A stretch of DNA of 64,000 nt from Croceicoccus sp. YJ47 (lineage in GTDB: Bacteria; Pseudomonadota; Alphaproteobacteria; Sphingomonadales; Sphingomonadaceae): positions 1,538,501 to 1,602,500 of the forward strand of contig NZ_CP067087.1 in assembly GCF_016745095.1 (NCBI RefSeq), written 5' to 3'. Below the pieces are notes generated by a model that was not told the DNA's origin, made no database searches, and was given only the letters and a program-made list of their open reading frames with translations. Positions within the stretch are counted from its first letter, which is position 1. The number at the start of each line of letters is the position of its first letter. A program made the translations under genes and the position numbers. Shown piece after piece: positions 37,579-46,886 of the stretch.

Positions 37579-40500
37579 CTAGGTCAACTCCCCCACCAGC
37601 GCGGCGATGCGGTCGAGCCGTTCCATCTCGTCCTCGATCCGCTCGGCAAGGATGAGGCGGTCGTCCTTTTGCTTCAGCCCCGCCGCCTTTGCATCGCCCT
37701 CGAATCCCTCCCGCGGGGTGAGTGCGATGGCAGCAGGACCGGCATCGATGCGCGCGATGGCGGCGGCGCGGGCCTCCACCCGGATGCGCGCCACCGCGAT
37801 CAGCGTCGCCGCCGCGTCGGGCAGCGCGCCGAATCGGTCCTCCAGCTCCGCGACGAACGCATCCAGCGCGATCGTGTCGGCGATCCGCGCCAGCCGGGCA
37901 TAGAGCGTCACGCGGATCTCCTCGTCCGGGATCCATTCGGCGGGCAGGCGCCCCTCCACGCCGAGATTGAGTTCCGGCGCCCAGCGTTCGACGACCTCGC
38001 CGCGCGCGGTGCGCAGGGCCGATTCGAGCAGGAATTGATAGAGGTCGATCCCGATCAGCTTCATGTGCCCGGCCTGCGCCTCGCCCAGGAGATCGCCCGC
38101 GCCGCGCATGTCGAGATCGCGCGCCGAAATGGCGAACCCGGCGCCCAGCCTGTCGAACGCCTCCAGCGTGCGGAGCCGTTTCAATGTCGCGGGCGCGATC
38201 TCCGCATCGGGATCGGTCAATAGCATGACATTGCCGCGCCGGCTGGCCCGCCCGACCCGGCCGCGAAGCTGGTGCAATTGCGACAGGCCGAAACGATCGG
38301 CGCGCCAGATGATCATCGTGTTGGCGCGCGGCACGTCCAGCCCGGCCTCGATGATATTGGTGGCGAGCAGCACGTCGCCCTCGCCTCGGGCAAAGCCGAC
38401 CATGGCCTCGTCGATGGCGCCGGCCTTCATCTTGCCATGCGCGGTGACGACGGACAATTCGGGGACCAGCCGTTCCAGCTTTGCCGAGAGCGGTTCCATG
38501 TCCTCGATCCGGGGCACCACGACGAAGCTTTGCCCGCCGCGCGCCTTTTCGCGGAGCAATGCGCTGCGCACCCGTTCGCCGTCGAAGGCGCCGACCGCGG
38601 TGCGGATCGGCTGCCGCCGGGCGGGCGGCGTCGCGATGACCGACAATTGCTGTAACCCGACGAGCGCGGTTTGCAGCGTGCGGGGAATGGGCGTGGCGGA
38701 CAGCGCAAGCGCGTGGCCCGCGCTCAATGCGCGCAGGGCGTTTTTATCCTTCGTGCCGAAACGCTGCTCCTCGTCGATGATGACAAGCGCGAGATCGGCA
38801 TATTCGACCCCCTTGCCGGCGACCGCGCCGGTGCCGACGACGATGGAAATGCGGCCGTCCTGCAACCCTTGCCGGACCGCCTTTTTCTCCGCGGCGGTGG
38901 ACAGGCGGGACAATCCGGCGACTTCGATCCCGGTGCTGGCGAAACGGGCGCGAAACTCCTCCAGATGCTGCCGCGCGAGCACGGTCGTCGGTGCGGCGAT
39001 GGCGACCTGCTTGCCCGACAGGGCGGCGATGGCCGCGGCGCGCAGGGCAACCTCGGTCTTGCCATATCCCACATCGCCGACGACGAGCCGGTCCATCGGC
39101 TTCCCGCTGGCGAGATCGTCGCGCACGGCTTCGATCGCGCGGGCCTGATCCGGCGTTTCGGTAAAGGGGAAACCGGCGGAAAAGCGTTCGTATGCGTCGG
39201 GATCGGGGTCGAGCACCGGGGCATTCGCATTTTCACGCGCCTTGGCCATGTCGATGAGCGTGCGGGCGCTGTCGGCGATGGCGCGGTCGATTTCGGCGCG
39301 ACGTTTCTGCCAGCTCGACCCGTCGAGCCGGTCCAGCGTGACGGCATCCGCCTCCGCCCCGTAACGCCAGACGAGATCGGCCTCATCCACCGGGACGAGC
39401 CGCGTATTGTCATCGGCATAGGTCAGCGCAATGGCATCGCCAGACGCACCCTCGATCCCCTCCATGGCGCGCAATCCGGCGACCTGCGCGAGGCCATGGT
39501 CCTCGTGCACCACGACATCGCCGACGCGAATCTCCCCGAAATCGAAAATCTCGCGATGGGACGGGGTGGCGGCATCCTGCCCCCGGTCGGCCCGGCTGCC
39601 GAGGAGGTCGGCGGCGGCAACCGCGGCGATGCCGTCGCGCATGAAGCCGCGGTCGGCGGCGGCGGGGAGCGCGAGAACCGCGCCCGGCTCCGCATCGAGC
39701 ACGGCGGTCCAGCCCTGCGCCTCGCCAATCTTGCCGAGCGCCCTGGCCGCGCGCCGGCGGAGGAAGCGCAGGTCGCGCGCGCTGCCCAGAAGGACGATAC
39801 GGTCGCCCGCCTTGCGCCGTTCCCTTACGAACTTGTCAAAGGCGGCCTGCGTGCGCTTCGCCTCGACGAAACGCGGCGGCGGTTCGCCGTGGCGGGCGAT
39901 CTCCTGCGTCGCGCGCCGGTCGCGCGCGGCGGCCCACTCCTCCTCCCCCGTCACGATCCGCAGCGCGCGGGCCGAACGCCGGCTCGCCGCATCCTCGGCC
40001 AGCGCGAGGAAACGCCGCCGCCTTTCGTCCGCCCCCTCGGCCAAGATCACGGGCGCATCGGGCAGATGGGCAAGCAGCGGCACCAGATCGCCATCGCCCT
40101 CCGGTTCGGCGGCGCGGCCGATTTCGCATGTGTCGCAATCCTCGATCGTGCGCTGGTCGCCGGCGTCATAGACATGGATCGCCGCAACCGTGCCGTCCTT
40201 CGCCTCGATCCGCAGGGGATGCGCGGCGTCGGCGGGAAACACGTCGAGCACCTGCCCGCGCAGCGCGACCTCGCCAGGCTCGTCGACGCGTTCGTCGTGG
40301 AAATAGCCGATCGCCTGCAATCGCTGCGCCAGCGCGTCGAGATCGAGCGTTTCGCCCACCTGCACCGCAGGCGGCATCGCGCCATAGGCACCGGGCGCGG
40401 GATAGGCACGGGCGAGCGCCTCGCCCGTGGTCACGAGCGCGATGGCCGGGCGGTCCTTGCGGCCAAGCGCGGCATGCACCGCGCGCAGGGCGGACACCCG

Positions 40501-40785
40501 CTGTCCCACATTGGCGGGGGATGCGGGGGCATCGTCGCCGGGCAGTGCATCGCTGGGCGGGACGAAGGCGACCAGCGCATCAGGCATCAGCGCGTTGAGG
40601 CACGCGGCAATGGCGCGGGCACGCGGTTCGTCGCGCGCGGCCATGAAGACATCGCCCTCCACCAGGCGTTCGGCGAGCATGGCGGCGGTTTCGCAAAGGC
40701 CGAAATCGCGGGCGGGGTCGGGGGCGGGCACGTCGGCGGTCAGGCGCGCGGCGGCGGTTTTCGTGTCGGGCCCAGCATCGGGCAT
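37579..40785 (-). CDS. mfd: Transcription-repair coupling factor
   Basis: The 1068-residue ATP-dependent translocase removes stalled RNA polymerase and recruits UvrA. It has the degenerate UvrB-homology module at the N-terminus (about 20-330), an RNA polymerase-interaction domain (about 400-470, GDVVVHEDHGLAQVAGL) and a RecG-like helicase core with Walker A VVGDVGYGKTEVA, Walker B IIDEEQRFG and the TRG motif region ALSATPIPRTLQTALVGL. The C-terminal D7 autoregulatory domain follows (about 930-1060). The ATG at 40785 is chosen; an upstream frame extends further but has no homologous residues. It is slightly shorter than E. coli Mfd (1148). Confidence 0.94.
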   Translation of the reverse strand: MPDAGPDTKTAAARLTADVPAPDPARDFGLCETAAMLAERLVEGDVFMAARDEPRARAIAACLNALMPDALVAFVPPSDALPGDDAPASPANVGQRVSALRAVHAALGRKDRPAIALVTTGEALARAYPAPGAYGAMPPAVQVGETLDLDALAQRLQAIGYFHDERVDEPGEVALRGQVLDVFPADAAHPLRIEAKDGTVAAIHVYDAGDQRTIEDCDTCEIGRAAEPEGDGDLVPLLAHLPDAPVILAEGADERRRRFLALAEDAASRRSARALRIVTGEEEWAAARDRRATQEIARHGEPPPRFVEAKRTQAAFDKFVRERRKAGDRIVLLGSARDLRFLRRRAARALGKIGEAQGWTAVLDAEPGAVLALPAAADRGFMRDGIAAVAAADLLGSRADRGQDAATPSHREIFDFGEIRVGDVVVHEDHGLAQVAGLRAMEGIEGASGDAIALTYADDNTRLVPVDEADLVWRYGAEADAVTLDRLDGSSWQKRRAEIDRAIADSARTLIDMAKARENANAPVLDPDPDAYERFSAGFPFTETPDQARAIEAVRDDLASGKPMDRLVVGDVGYGKTEVALRAAAIAALSGKQVAIAAPTTVLARQHLEEFRARFASTGIEVAGLSRLSTAAEKKAVRQGLQDGRISIVVGTGAVAGKGVEYADLALVIIDEEQRFGTKDKNALRALSAGHALALSATPIPRTLQTALVGLQQLSVIATPPARRQPIRTAVGAFDGERVRSALLREKARGGQSFVVVPRIEDMEPLSAKLERLVPELSVVTAHGKMKAGAIDEAMVGFARGEGDVLLATNIIEAGLDVPRANTMIIWRADRFGLSQLHQLRGRVGRASRRGNVMLLTDPDAEIAPATLKRLRTLEAFDRLGAGFAISARDLDMRGAGDLLGEAQAGHMKLIGIDLYQFLLESALRTARGEVVERWAPELNLGVEGRLPAEWIPDEEIRVTLYARLARIADTIALDAFVAELEDRFGALPDAAATLIAVARIRVEARAAAIARIDAGPAAIALTPREGFEGDAKAAGLKQKDDRLILAERIEDEMERLDRIAALVGELT

Positions 40786-40958
40786 GAAGGCAATTCTTTC
40801 ACCATGGCAATGCCGCCAAGAACGGGTGCATGGGGCGTGCGTTCCCGTCCGGCCCCCCATGCTTCGCGATTGGCGCGGGCCGGGTTTGCTGGCATGGCGG
40901 CGGGAATGGACGAATTTGCGACAGCAGCACGGCGGGACGATACAGGGGGACCGTTGCG

Positions 40959-42659
40959 GTGAGGCCGCTGCTCGGCTGGATCGGGCGGCGGGCGCTGCTT
41001 TACCTGGGGTTGGTGATCGCCATCGGGTTTGCAAGCTTCGTGCTCCCCACGCTGATCCGCGAATGGAACGGCGGGGGCGAGGCGGAGGCGAATGCCACCG
41101 CGCTCGAACGCAGCATCGCGCAGGTGGATGCGATGCGGGCCGAGGCGCAGGCACGGCTGAACCGAGACGCTGCCCGGTTCGGCGATTACGGGACGCAAAG
41201 GCTGGCGCAAGAGATTGCCACGCGCCGCGCCGCGCTTGCCGAGGCGGAGGCCGCGCTGGGCGAGCCGGCGCTGCTCGACCGGGTGAACCCGTCCGCGATC
41301 CTGGCCCGCAAGCGCGCGGAATTGCGCATCGCCGTGCTCCGGCAGGAAATCGCCGCGCTGCAATCGGCGCAGGACGCGGCGCGCGCCGGCGATCTGCGCG
41401 CCGCCGCCGCCGCGCGGGTGCGGGCCGCAGGGCCCATCCCGACCCCCGCCGCCGCCGCCGCGGCGCAGCGCCGGTGCGAGGAGGCCCGCCGCGAACTGGC
41501 CGCGTTCGAAAGCGGGCCGTGGATCGAAGGGGCGGTGCGCGAACTGCTCCGGTCGGAACGCAGCACGCTCATCGCGCGGCGTGATGCACGGTGCGAAACC
41601 GCCCGCACGGCGCAGCGCAAGCGTGCCCTTTACGATGCGTGGCGCGCGGCGGATGCGCGCTATGACGCGGCGCGCCAATGGTCCGCCGGGACGCTGGACG
41701 ATGTAACCGCCGATCTCGACGCGGCGCTCGCCGCCGAACGCAGCGCGGCGGAAAACTCCCTGCGCGCGCGGACCATGCGACAGGCGGAGCGCTGGCACCT
41801 GTTCGACATCCTGCGCGCGGCGGGCTGGGCGTTTCTGGCCGTGGTGCTGATGCCCTATGCGATCCGGCTATTGTTCTGGTTCGTGCTTGCCCCGCTGGCG
41901 CAGCGGCGGGCCGCGATCCGGCTCCGCGTGCCGGGCGGGGCGGGGGCGACGATCCCGCCCGCGCCGGAAAGCCGCGCGTCGGTCGCGGTTCGCCTGCGCG
42001 ACGGGGAGCAATTGCTGGTGCGACAGGATTACTTGCAGACAAGCTCCGGCATCGGGGCAAAGCGCACGCAATGGCTGCTCGATTCGCGCCATCCCTTGTC
42101 CAGTATCGCGGCGGGGATGACGTTCCTGACGCGGATCACCGGCGACGGCGAGGTGACGACCATTTCCGCCACGCGCGATCCCTTTGCCGAGATTGCCGTG
42201 CTGGACCTGCCCGAAGGCGGCTCTTGCGTGCTGCAACCGCGCGCGCTGGCCGCGGTGGCGCATCCGGGGGACCGGCCGATGCGGGTGACGAGCCACTGGC
42301 GCTTGTTCTCGCTCAATGCGTGGCTGACGCTGCAATTGCGCTATCTGGTGTTTCACGGGCCGGCCCGGCTGGCGATCAAGGGCGGGCGCGGGGTCCGCAT
42401 CGAACGGGCCGAACACGGGCGCATCTTCGGACAGGACCAGCTTGTCGGGTTCAGCGCCGATCTCGCCTATTCCGTGACCCGGACGGAGACGTTCTGGCCC
42501 TATTTCCTCGACCGCGAACAATTGTTGAAGGACAGGGTGGAGCGCGGGACAGGCATCCTCATCGTGGAAGAGGCACCCATGGCCGGACGGCGCGGAACCG
42601 GCGCGCGCGGCGGCCTCGAAGGGGCGTTCGACACCGCGTTGAAGGCGTTCGGCCTGTAG
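40959..42659 (+). CDS. Coiled-coil membrane protein with beta-rich C-terminal domain, function unknown
   Basis: The 566-residue protein starts at a GTG preceded by AGGGGGA. It has a first membrane helix (about 10-30) and a long Ala/Arg/Glu-rich coiled-coil stretch (about 40-270) with cysteines in QRRCEEARRELAAF and RRDARCETAR. A second membrane helix follows (about 278-303, FLAVVLMPYAIRLLFWFVLA). The hairpin-like topology would place the coiled coil in the periplasm and the C-terminal domain (about 315-550) in the cytoplasm. That domain looks beta-rich and faintly resembles AIM24-type barrels (WLTLQLRYLVFHGPARLAIK, GFSADLAYSVTRTETFWPYF). No function is claimed. Divergent from mfd. Confidence 0.7.
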   Translation: MRPLLGWIGRRALLYLGLVIAIGFASFVLPTLIREWNGGGEAEANATALERSIAQVDAMRAEAQARLNRDAARFGDYGTQRLAQEIATRRAALAEAEAALGEPALLDRVNPSAILARKRAELRIAVLRQEIAALQSAQDAARAGDLRAAAAARVRAAGPIPTPAAAAAAQRRCEEARRELAAFESGPWIEGAVRELLRSERSTLIARRDARCETARTAQRKRALYDAWRAADARYDAARQWSAGTLDDVTADLDAALAAERSAAENSLRARTMRQAERWHLFDILRAAGWAFLAVVLMPYAIRLLFWFVLAPLAQRRAAIRLRVPGGAGATIPPAPESRASVAVRLRDGEQLLVRQDYLQTSSGIGAKRTQWLLDSRHPLSSIAAGMTFLTRITGDGEVTTISATRDPFAEIAVLDLPEGGSCVLQPRALAAVAHPGDRPMRVTSHWRLFSLNAWLTLQLRYLVFHGPARLAIKGGRGVRIERAEHGRIFGQDQLVGFSADLAYSVTRTETFWPYFLDREQLLKDRVERGTGILIVEEAPMAGRRGTGARGGLEGAFDTALKAFGL

Positions 42660-42709
42660 CGCGCCGGCGCATGCGCAATTAACGCAAGCCAAAGCGGGGG
42701 GAATCGTGT

Positions 42710-42737
42710 ATGGCCCGCCCATCGGCAGACGGGCCAT
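42710..42737 (+). other. Leader hairpin upstream of the DEAD-box helicase gene
   Basis: ATGGCCCG and CGGGCCAT form an 8-base perfect stem with a 12-base loop, 50 bases after the preceding stop codon and 100 bases before the helicase ATG. It could be a terminator of the upstream gene or part of a structured helicase leader, as cold-induced helicase genes often have. Nothing else is visible in the 178-base gap. Confidence 0.35.
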
Positions 42738-42837
42738 CGCGCCCGGACGGTCCGCGCCACAGGCGCCGAACCGCTTTCAGGCCGACGATCATCCCCGGCC
42801 GAACCCGCATTGCGGCCCGGCCCGAATTGCGAGACTC

Positions 42838-44679
42838 ATGATTTTTTCCCAACTCCCGCCGGTTCTCGGCGAAGCCCTTGCCGAACGCGGCTATGAACAA
42901 CCCACCGCCGTGCAGGCCGCCGTGCTGGAACCCGAAGCGAAAGGCCGCGACCTCATCGTGTCGGCGCAGACCGGTTCGGGCAAGACCGTCGCCTTTGGCA
43001 TGGCCATGGCCGACCTGCTGATCGCGGACGACATGACCGTGTTCGGCACCGCGCCCGCCGCGCTCGTCATCGCGCCGACGCGCGAACTCGCCCTGCAGGT
43101 CAGCCGCGAGCTCATGTGGCTCTATGGCAAGGCAGGTTCGCGCATTGCCACCTGCGTCGGCGGCATGGACGCATCGAAGGAACGCCGCAACCTCAGCCGC
43201 GGGGCGCAGATCGTGGTCGGCACGCCGGGCCGGCTGCGCGACCATCTCGAACGCGGCGCGCTCGACCTGTCGGAACTGAAGGCGGTCGTCCTCGACGAGG
43301 CGGACGAGATGCTCGACATGGGATTCCGGGAGGATCTGGAAGAAATCCTCGACGCGACGCCCGAAGGTCGCCGCACGCTGCTGTTCTCCGCGACCATGCC
43401 GAAACCGATCGTGGCGCTCGCCCGCCGGTATCAGGACGATGCCCTGCGCATTTCCACCGTCGGCGACGATCGCGGCCATGGCGATATCGCGTATCAGGCG
43501 ATGACCGTGTCGCCCGCCGACGTCGATGCCGCCGTGGTCAACCTGCTGCGCTTTCACGAGGCGGAGACGGCGATCCTGTTCTGTGCGACGCGCGACAATG
43601 TGCGCCGCCTGCATGCCACGCTTCAGGAGCGCGGATTTACCGCCGTCGCCCTGTCGGGCGAGCATTCGCAGAACGAACGCAACCATGCGTTGCAGGCGCT
43701 GCGCGATCGCCGTGCGCGCGTGTGCGTCGCCACCGATGTCGCCGCGCGCGGGATCGACCTGCCGACCCTCACGCTCGTCGTGCATGTCGAGATTCCGCGC
43801 GATGCCGAAACGCTTCAGCACCGCTCGGGCCGGACCGGCCGCGCGGGCAAGAAGGGCACCGCGGTCATCGTCGTGCCCTATCCCCGCCGCCGCCGCGTCG
43901 AATCCATGTTGCGCGGCGCCCGGATCGAGGCGGAGTGGATCGACGCCCCGACCCCCGACGACATTCGCAAGCAGGACCGCGAACGCCTGCTTTCCGCATT
44001 GATGGAGCCGGTGGAATTCGACGACGAGGATCGCGCATTGGCGCAGCGCCTCATCGCCGAAAAATCGCCCGAGGATATCGCGGCCGCGCTGGTCCGCGCC
44101 CATCGCGCCGCCATGCCGCAGCCCGAGGAGCTGATCCCCAACACGCCCGAGGCACGCCAGGCCGCGCAGAAGGAACGCCACCGCCCCGGTTTCGAGGATG
44201 TCGTGTGGTTCCGTCTCGACATCGGGCGGCGTCAGAACGCGGACGCGCGCTGGATCCTGCCGCTTTTGTGCCGGCGCGGGCATATCACCAAGAACGAGGT
44301 TGGCGCGATTCGCATCGCCGGCAACGAAACCTTCGTGCAGGTGCCGACCGCGATCGCCGGCAAGTTCGAGGCATCGGTCGCGCGCACCGCGGGCACCGAC
44401 GATGGCGGCGACGTGACCATCACCCGGTCGGACGAAGCCCCGCGCGAACAGGCGCGCGAGAACCGTCGCGGCGGTTTCGACCCGCGCGGCGGCGGCGATG
44501 ACGGCGAACGCCGGGGCAAGCCGCGCCCGCCCTATGGCGGGAATGGCGGCAAGGGCCGGTTCGCGAAGGGTGGCCGCAAGCCGTTCGGCGACCGTGACGG
44601 CGGTCCCGGCAAGCCTGGCGGCTTCAAGGGCAAGCCGAAGGGCAAACCCCACCGCAAGGGCGCACCCAAGGAGCCGTAA
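42838..44679 (+). CDS. DEAD-box ATP-dependent RNA helicase (DeaD/CsdA-like)
   Basis: The 613-residue RNA helicase has all core motifs: Q motif (GYEQPTAVQAAVL), I AQTGSGKT, Ia APTRELALQ, II DEAD in VLDEADEMLDMGF, III SAT, V VATDVAARGIDLP and VI HRSGRTGRAGKKG. After the two RecA domains comes a DbpA/CsdA-type RNA-binding domain (about 450-525, WFRLDIGRRQNADARWILPL) and an RGG/Gly-Lys-rich tail (about 535-613). It probably acts in ribosome assembly or mRNA decay at low temperature. The stop overlaps the next ATG (TAATG). Confidence 0.95.
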   Translation: MIFSQLPPVLGEALAERGYEQPTAVQAAVLEPEAKGRDLIVSAQTGSGKTVAFGMAMADLLIADDMTVFGTAPAALVIAPTRELALQVSRELMWLYGKAGSRIATCVGGMDASKERRNLSRGAQIVVGTPGRLRDHLERGALDLSELKAVVLDEADEMLDMGFREDLEEILDATPEGRRTLLFSATMPKPIVALARRYQDDALRISTVGDDRGHGDIAYQAMTVSPADVDAAVVNLLRFHEAETAILFCATRDNVRRLHATLQERGFTAVALSGEHSQNERNHALQALRDRRARVCVATDVAARGIDLPTLTLVVHVEIPRDAETLQHRSGRTGRAGKKGTAVIVVPYPRRRRVESMLRGARIEAEWIDAPTPDDIRKQDRERLLSALMEPVEFDDEDRALAQRLIAEKSPEDIAAALVRAHRAAMPQPEELIPNTPEARQAAQKERHRPGFEDVVWFRLDIGRRQNADARWILPLLCRRGHITKNEVGAIRIAGNETFVQVPTAIAGKFEASVARTAGTDDGGDVTITRSDEAPREQARENRRGGFDPRGGGDDGERRGKPRPPYGGNGGKGRFAKGGRKPFGDRDGGPGKPGGFKGKPKGKPHRKGAPKEP

Positions 44680-45194
44680 TGCCCCCCATGGCGACCATCG
44701 GCGACATCGGCACCGGCCTCAGGATACTGGTCGATGCCGATGCCTGCCCGGTGAAGGAGGAGATCTACAAGGTTGCCTTTCGCCACGCGGTCCCCGTCGC
44801 CATCGTCAGCAACAGCCATTTCCGGGTGCCCGCGCATCCGCTCGTGCGGCAGATCGTGGTGGACGATGGCTTCGACGCGGCGGACGACTGGATCGCGGCG
44901 CGGGTCGATGGCGATGCATTGATCGTGACGACCGACATCCTGCTGGCCGACCGCGGCTTGAAGGCGGGCGGCACCGTCATCGCGCCCAATGGCAAGCCGT
45001 TCACCACCGCCTCGATCGGAAGCGCCATCGCCACGCGCGCGATCATGGCGGACCTGCGCGCCGGTATCGGGCAGGGCGGCGAACAGATCGGCGGACCGCC
45101 ACCGTTTCGCAAATCCGACCGCTCGCAATTCCTTCAGGTGCTGGACCGCGAAATCGTGCGGCTGGGGCGGCAGGCGCGATCGACGCCGTCCTGA
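44679..45194 (+). CDS. YaiI/YqxD family protein (DUF188)
   Basis: The 171-residue protein matches the UPF0178/DUF188 family with ILVDADACPVKEEIYKVAFRH at its N-terminus (conserved DADACPVK), VDDGFDAADDWIAARV, ALIVTTDILLADRGLKAG and APNGKPFT. The fold is PIN-like with acidic residues and a nuclease role is suspected, but no activity is proven. It is coupled by a TAATG overlap to the RNA helicase, which favours an RNA-related job. Confidence 0.92.
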   Translation: MPPMATIGDIGTGLRILVDADACPVKEEIYKVAFRHAVPVAIVSNSHFRVPAHPLVRQIVVDDGFDAADDWIAARVDGDALIVTTDILLADRGLKAGGTVIAPNGKPFTTASIGSAIATRAIMADLRAGIGQGGEQIGGPPPFRKSDRSQFLQVLDREIVRLGRQARSTPS

Positions 45195-45279
45195 CGGATG
45201 GGACAGCTTGTCACCTCGGCGCCCTTTCGGCATGGCCAGCCGCAAGATCGTTATACGCACGAATGACAGGAGATGCCCG

Positions 45280-46062
45280 ATGAAGATTACCAAGGACACC
45301 GTTGCCGTCGTCACCGGCGGGGCTTCCGGCCTTGGCGCCGCGACGGCCCGCGCCCTTGCCGCGAAGGGCGCAAAGGTCGCGCTTTTCGACCGGGATGCCG
45401 AACGCGGCGCGCAGATGGCGGACGAGATCGGCGGGCTGTTCTGCGAAACCGACGTCACGGACAAGGCCAGCATCGAGGCGGCCTTTGCCAAATCGCGTGA
45501 AAAGCTGGGGCAGGAAACGATCCTCGTATGCTGTGCCGGGATCGTCGTCGCGCAGAAAACCGCATCGCGCAGCCGCGAGGACGACAGCATCAAGACCTTC
45601 GATTTCGGCGCCTTCGAAAAGGTGATCGACATCAATCTGGTCGGCACGTTCCGGTGCATCGCCCTCGCCGCGCAGGGGATGATGAGCCTGCCCGCGGGCG
45701 AGGATGGCGAGCGCGGCGCGATCGTCACCACCGCATCGGTCGCGGCGGAGGACGGGCAGATCGGCCAGGCCGCCTATACCGCTTCGAAGGCCGGCGTGCT
45801 GGGCATGACGCTGCCGGTCGCGCGCGATCTCATGGGGGAGGGGATTCGCATCAACACGATCCTGCCCGGCATTTTCCAGACACCGATGATGGAAGGCATG
45901 CCCGAAAAGGTGCAGGATGCGCTCGCCGCGTCGGTGCCGTTCCCCAAACGCCTGGGCAAGCCGTCGGAATATGCCGACATCGCGTTGACCCTGATCGAGA
46001 ATGCCTATGTCAACGGGACCAGCATCCGGCTCGACGGCGGGATCCGCATGGCGCCGCGCTGA
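45280..46062 (+). CDS. Short-chain dehydrogenase, HSD10/3-hydroxyacyl-CoA dehydrogenase type-like
   Basis: The 260-residue NAD-dependent SDR has the Rossmann TGGASGLG motif (residues 12-19), CCAGIV in the place of NNAG, the catalytic Ser in TTASVAAEDGQ, and Tyr/Lys in QAAYTASKAGV. The C-terminus NGTSIRLDGGIRM is family typical. Overall it resembles HSD17B10-like enzymes of fatty acid and isoleucine breakdown, so it may work with the bkd products and ETF. AGGAG is seven bases before the ATG at 45280, which fixes the start. Confidence 0.9.
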   Translation: MKITKDTVAVVTGGASGLGAATARALAAKGAKVALFDRDAERGAQMADEIGGLFCETDVTDKASIEAAFAKSREKLGQETILVCCAGIVVAQKTASRSREDDSIKTFDFGAFEKVIDINLVGTFRCIALAAQGMMSLPAGEDGERGAIVTTASVAAEDGQIGQAAYTASKAGVLGMTLPVARDLMGEGIRINTILPGIFQTPMMEGMPEKVQDALAASVPFPKRLGKPSEYADIALTLIENAYVNGTSIRLDGGIRMAPR

Positions 46063-46090
46063 TCCTCCGGCAGGGGGGCTGGCAGGTATA

Positions 46091-46125
46091 GGGCGGGGGG
46101 TCTGTCGCATCGCGACGGGCCGCCC
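46091..46125. terminator. Bidirectional hairpin between the SDR and DksA-like genes
   Basis: The outer stem is GGGCGG / CCGCCC and the inner stem GTCGC / GCGAC around ATC, located in the 98 bases between convergent stops. It is GC-rich and lacks a T-run. It fits a shared terminator for the SDR gene and the tail of the flagellar transcript. Confidence 0.45.
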
Positions 46126-46160
46126 CGCATCCGCGGCATGGTCACCGCGCCCAACCGGGT

Positions 46161-46424
46161 TCAGCGCAACTGGCTGTCCTTCGAGCCGCGCCGATTGATG
46201 CCGGCATGGGCGGTGCGCTTGTCCGCTGTGGACTGACACGCGATGCAATTGCGCACGCCGGGGAGCGCCTGCCGCCGTTTTTCGGGAATATCCTCCCCGC
46301 ACACCGCGCAATATTCGAGGCTCTCGCCGCGCGGCATGCGTGAACGGGCGGCCGAAACCGCGTCGGCCACCGTGTCGTCGATCTGATCCTGCACCGCTCC
46401 GTCGCGGGTCCATCCTCCGGCCAT
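46161..46424 (-). CDS. DksA/TraR family C4 zinc-finger protein
   Basis: The 87-residue protein ends with the TraR/DksA C4 zinc finger: YCAVCGEDIPEKRRQALPG and then NCIACQ (CxxC-N17-CxxC). The N-terminal coiled coil of full DksA is much shortened (about 1-35), like TraR or YbiI, which bind RNA polymerase in the secondary channel. The gene is the last on the strand of the flagellar cluster, 71 bases after fliS, and may belong to that transcript. Whether it regulates it is unknown. Confidence 0.9.
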   Translation of the reverse strand: MAGGWTRDGAVQDQIDDTVADAVSAARSRMPRGESLEYCAVCGEDIPEKRRQALPGVRNCIACQSTADKRTAHAGINRRGSKDSQLR

Positions 46425-46495
46425 GGCGGGCCTCCATCATTGCTGGGTGATGGTTTCGATATGGGGGCGGGCTGCGATTTTTCCAGTGCGCGGGA

Positions 46496-46882
46496 TCACG
46501 CCATGTTGCGCGCGGCCTGCGCCAGCGCGCCGGCGATTTCCTGAAGATCGTCGGACACGCGGATCATCGCGTCGCGGTCGAAATGCGACATCGAATGGAC
46601 GATCGCCGCATCGGCGGCGTCATAAATGGTGAGCAGCGGTTCCCCCATGGGATGGGTGATGTCGACGCCCGCCTTCAACGCGGTGAGGGCCGATCGCGCC
46701 CGCGCCATCGCGCGCCCGCGCAGCAACGTATGCCCGTGCAGATGTGCGTAGCAGGCCCGGTTGACCGCCGCGATGGCCTCCTCGAAACACAGCGCCGTCA
46801 GCGCGTGGACGTCCGAGCCCGAAACGCGAAGGTCGAATGCCGCCCGGCGATAAGCTTCAGCAGGGTCGCGGCAGACCAGCAC
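46496..46882 (-). CDS. fliS: Flagellar export chaperone FliS (divergent)
   Basis: The 128-residue helical protein follows fliD, the usual place of fliS, whose product binds flagellin in the cytosol and prevents early polymerisation. Family-like features are an N-terminal DPAEAYRRAA that resembles the Y-rich start of FliS, and a four-helix pattern with LTALKAGVDITHPMGEPLLTIYDAAD (positions about 67-92) near the family LNxEKGGEIAxNLxxLYxY region. The start is a GTG five bases after the fliD stop. The identification rests on both position and pattern. Confidence 0.75.
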   Translation of the reverse strand: MLVCRDPAEAYRRAAFDLRVSGSDVHALTALCFEEAIAAVNRACYAHLHGHTLLRGRAMARARSALTALKAGVDITHPMGEPLLTIYDAADAAIVHSMSHFDRDAMIRVSDDLQEIAGALAQAARNMA

Positions 46883-46886
46883 CGCA

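Noticed and set aside
38671..40962. A 763-codon plus-strand open frame
   Set aside because: It is antisense to mfd, which has all helicase motifs. The plus-strand product is compositionally biased and matches no family.
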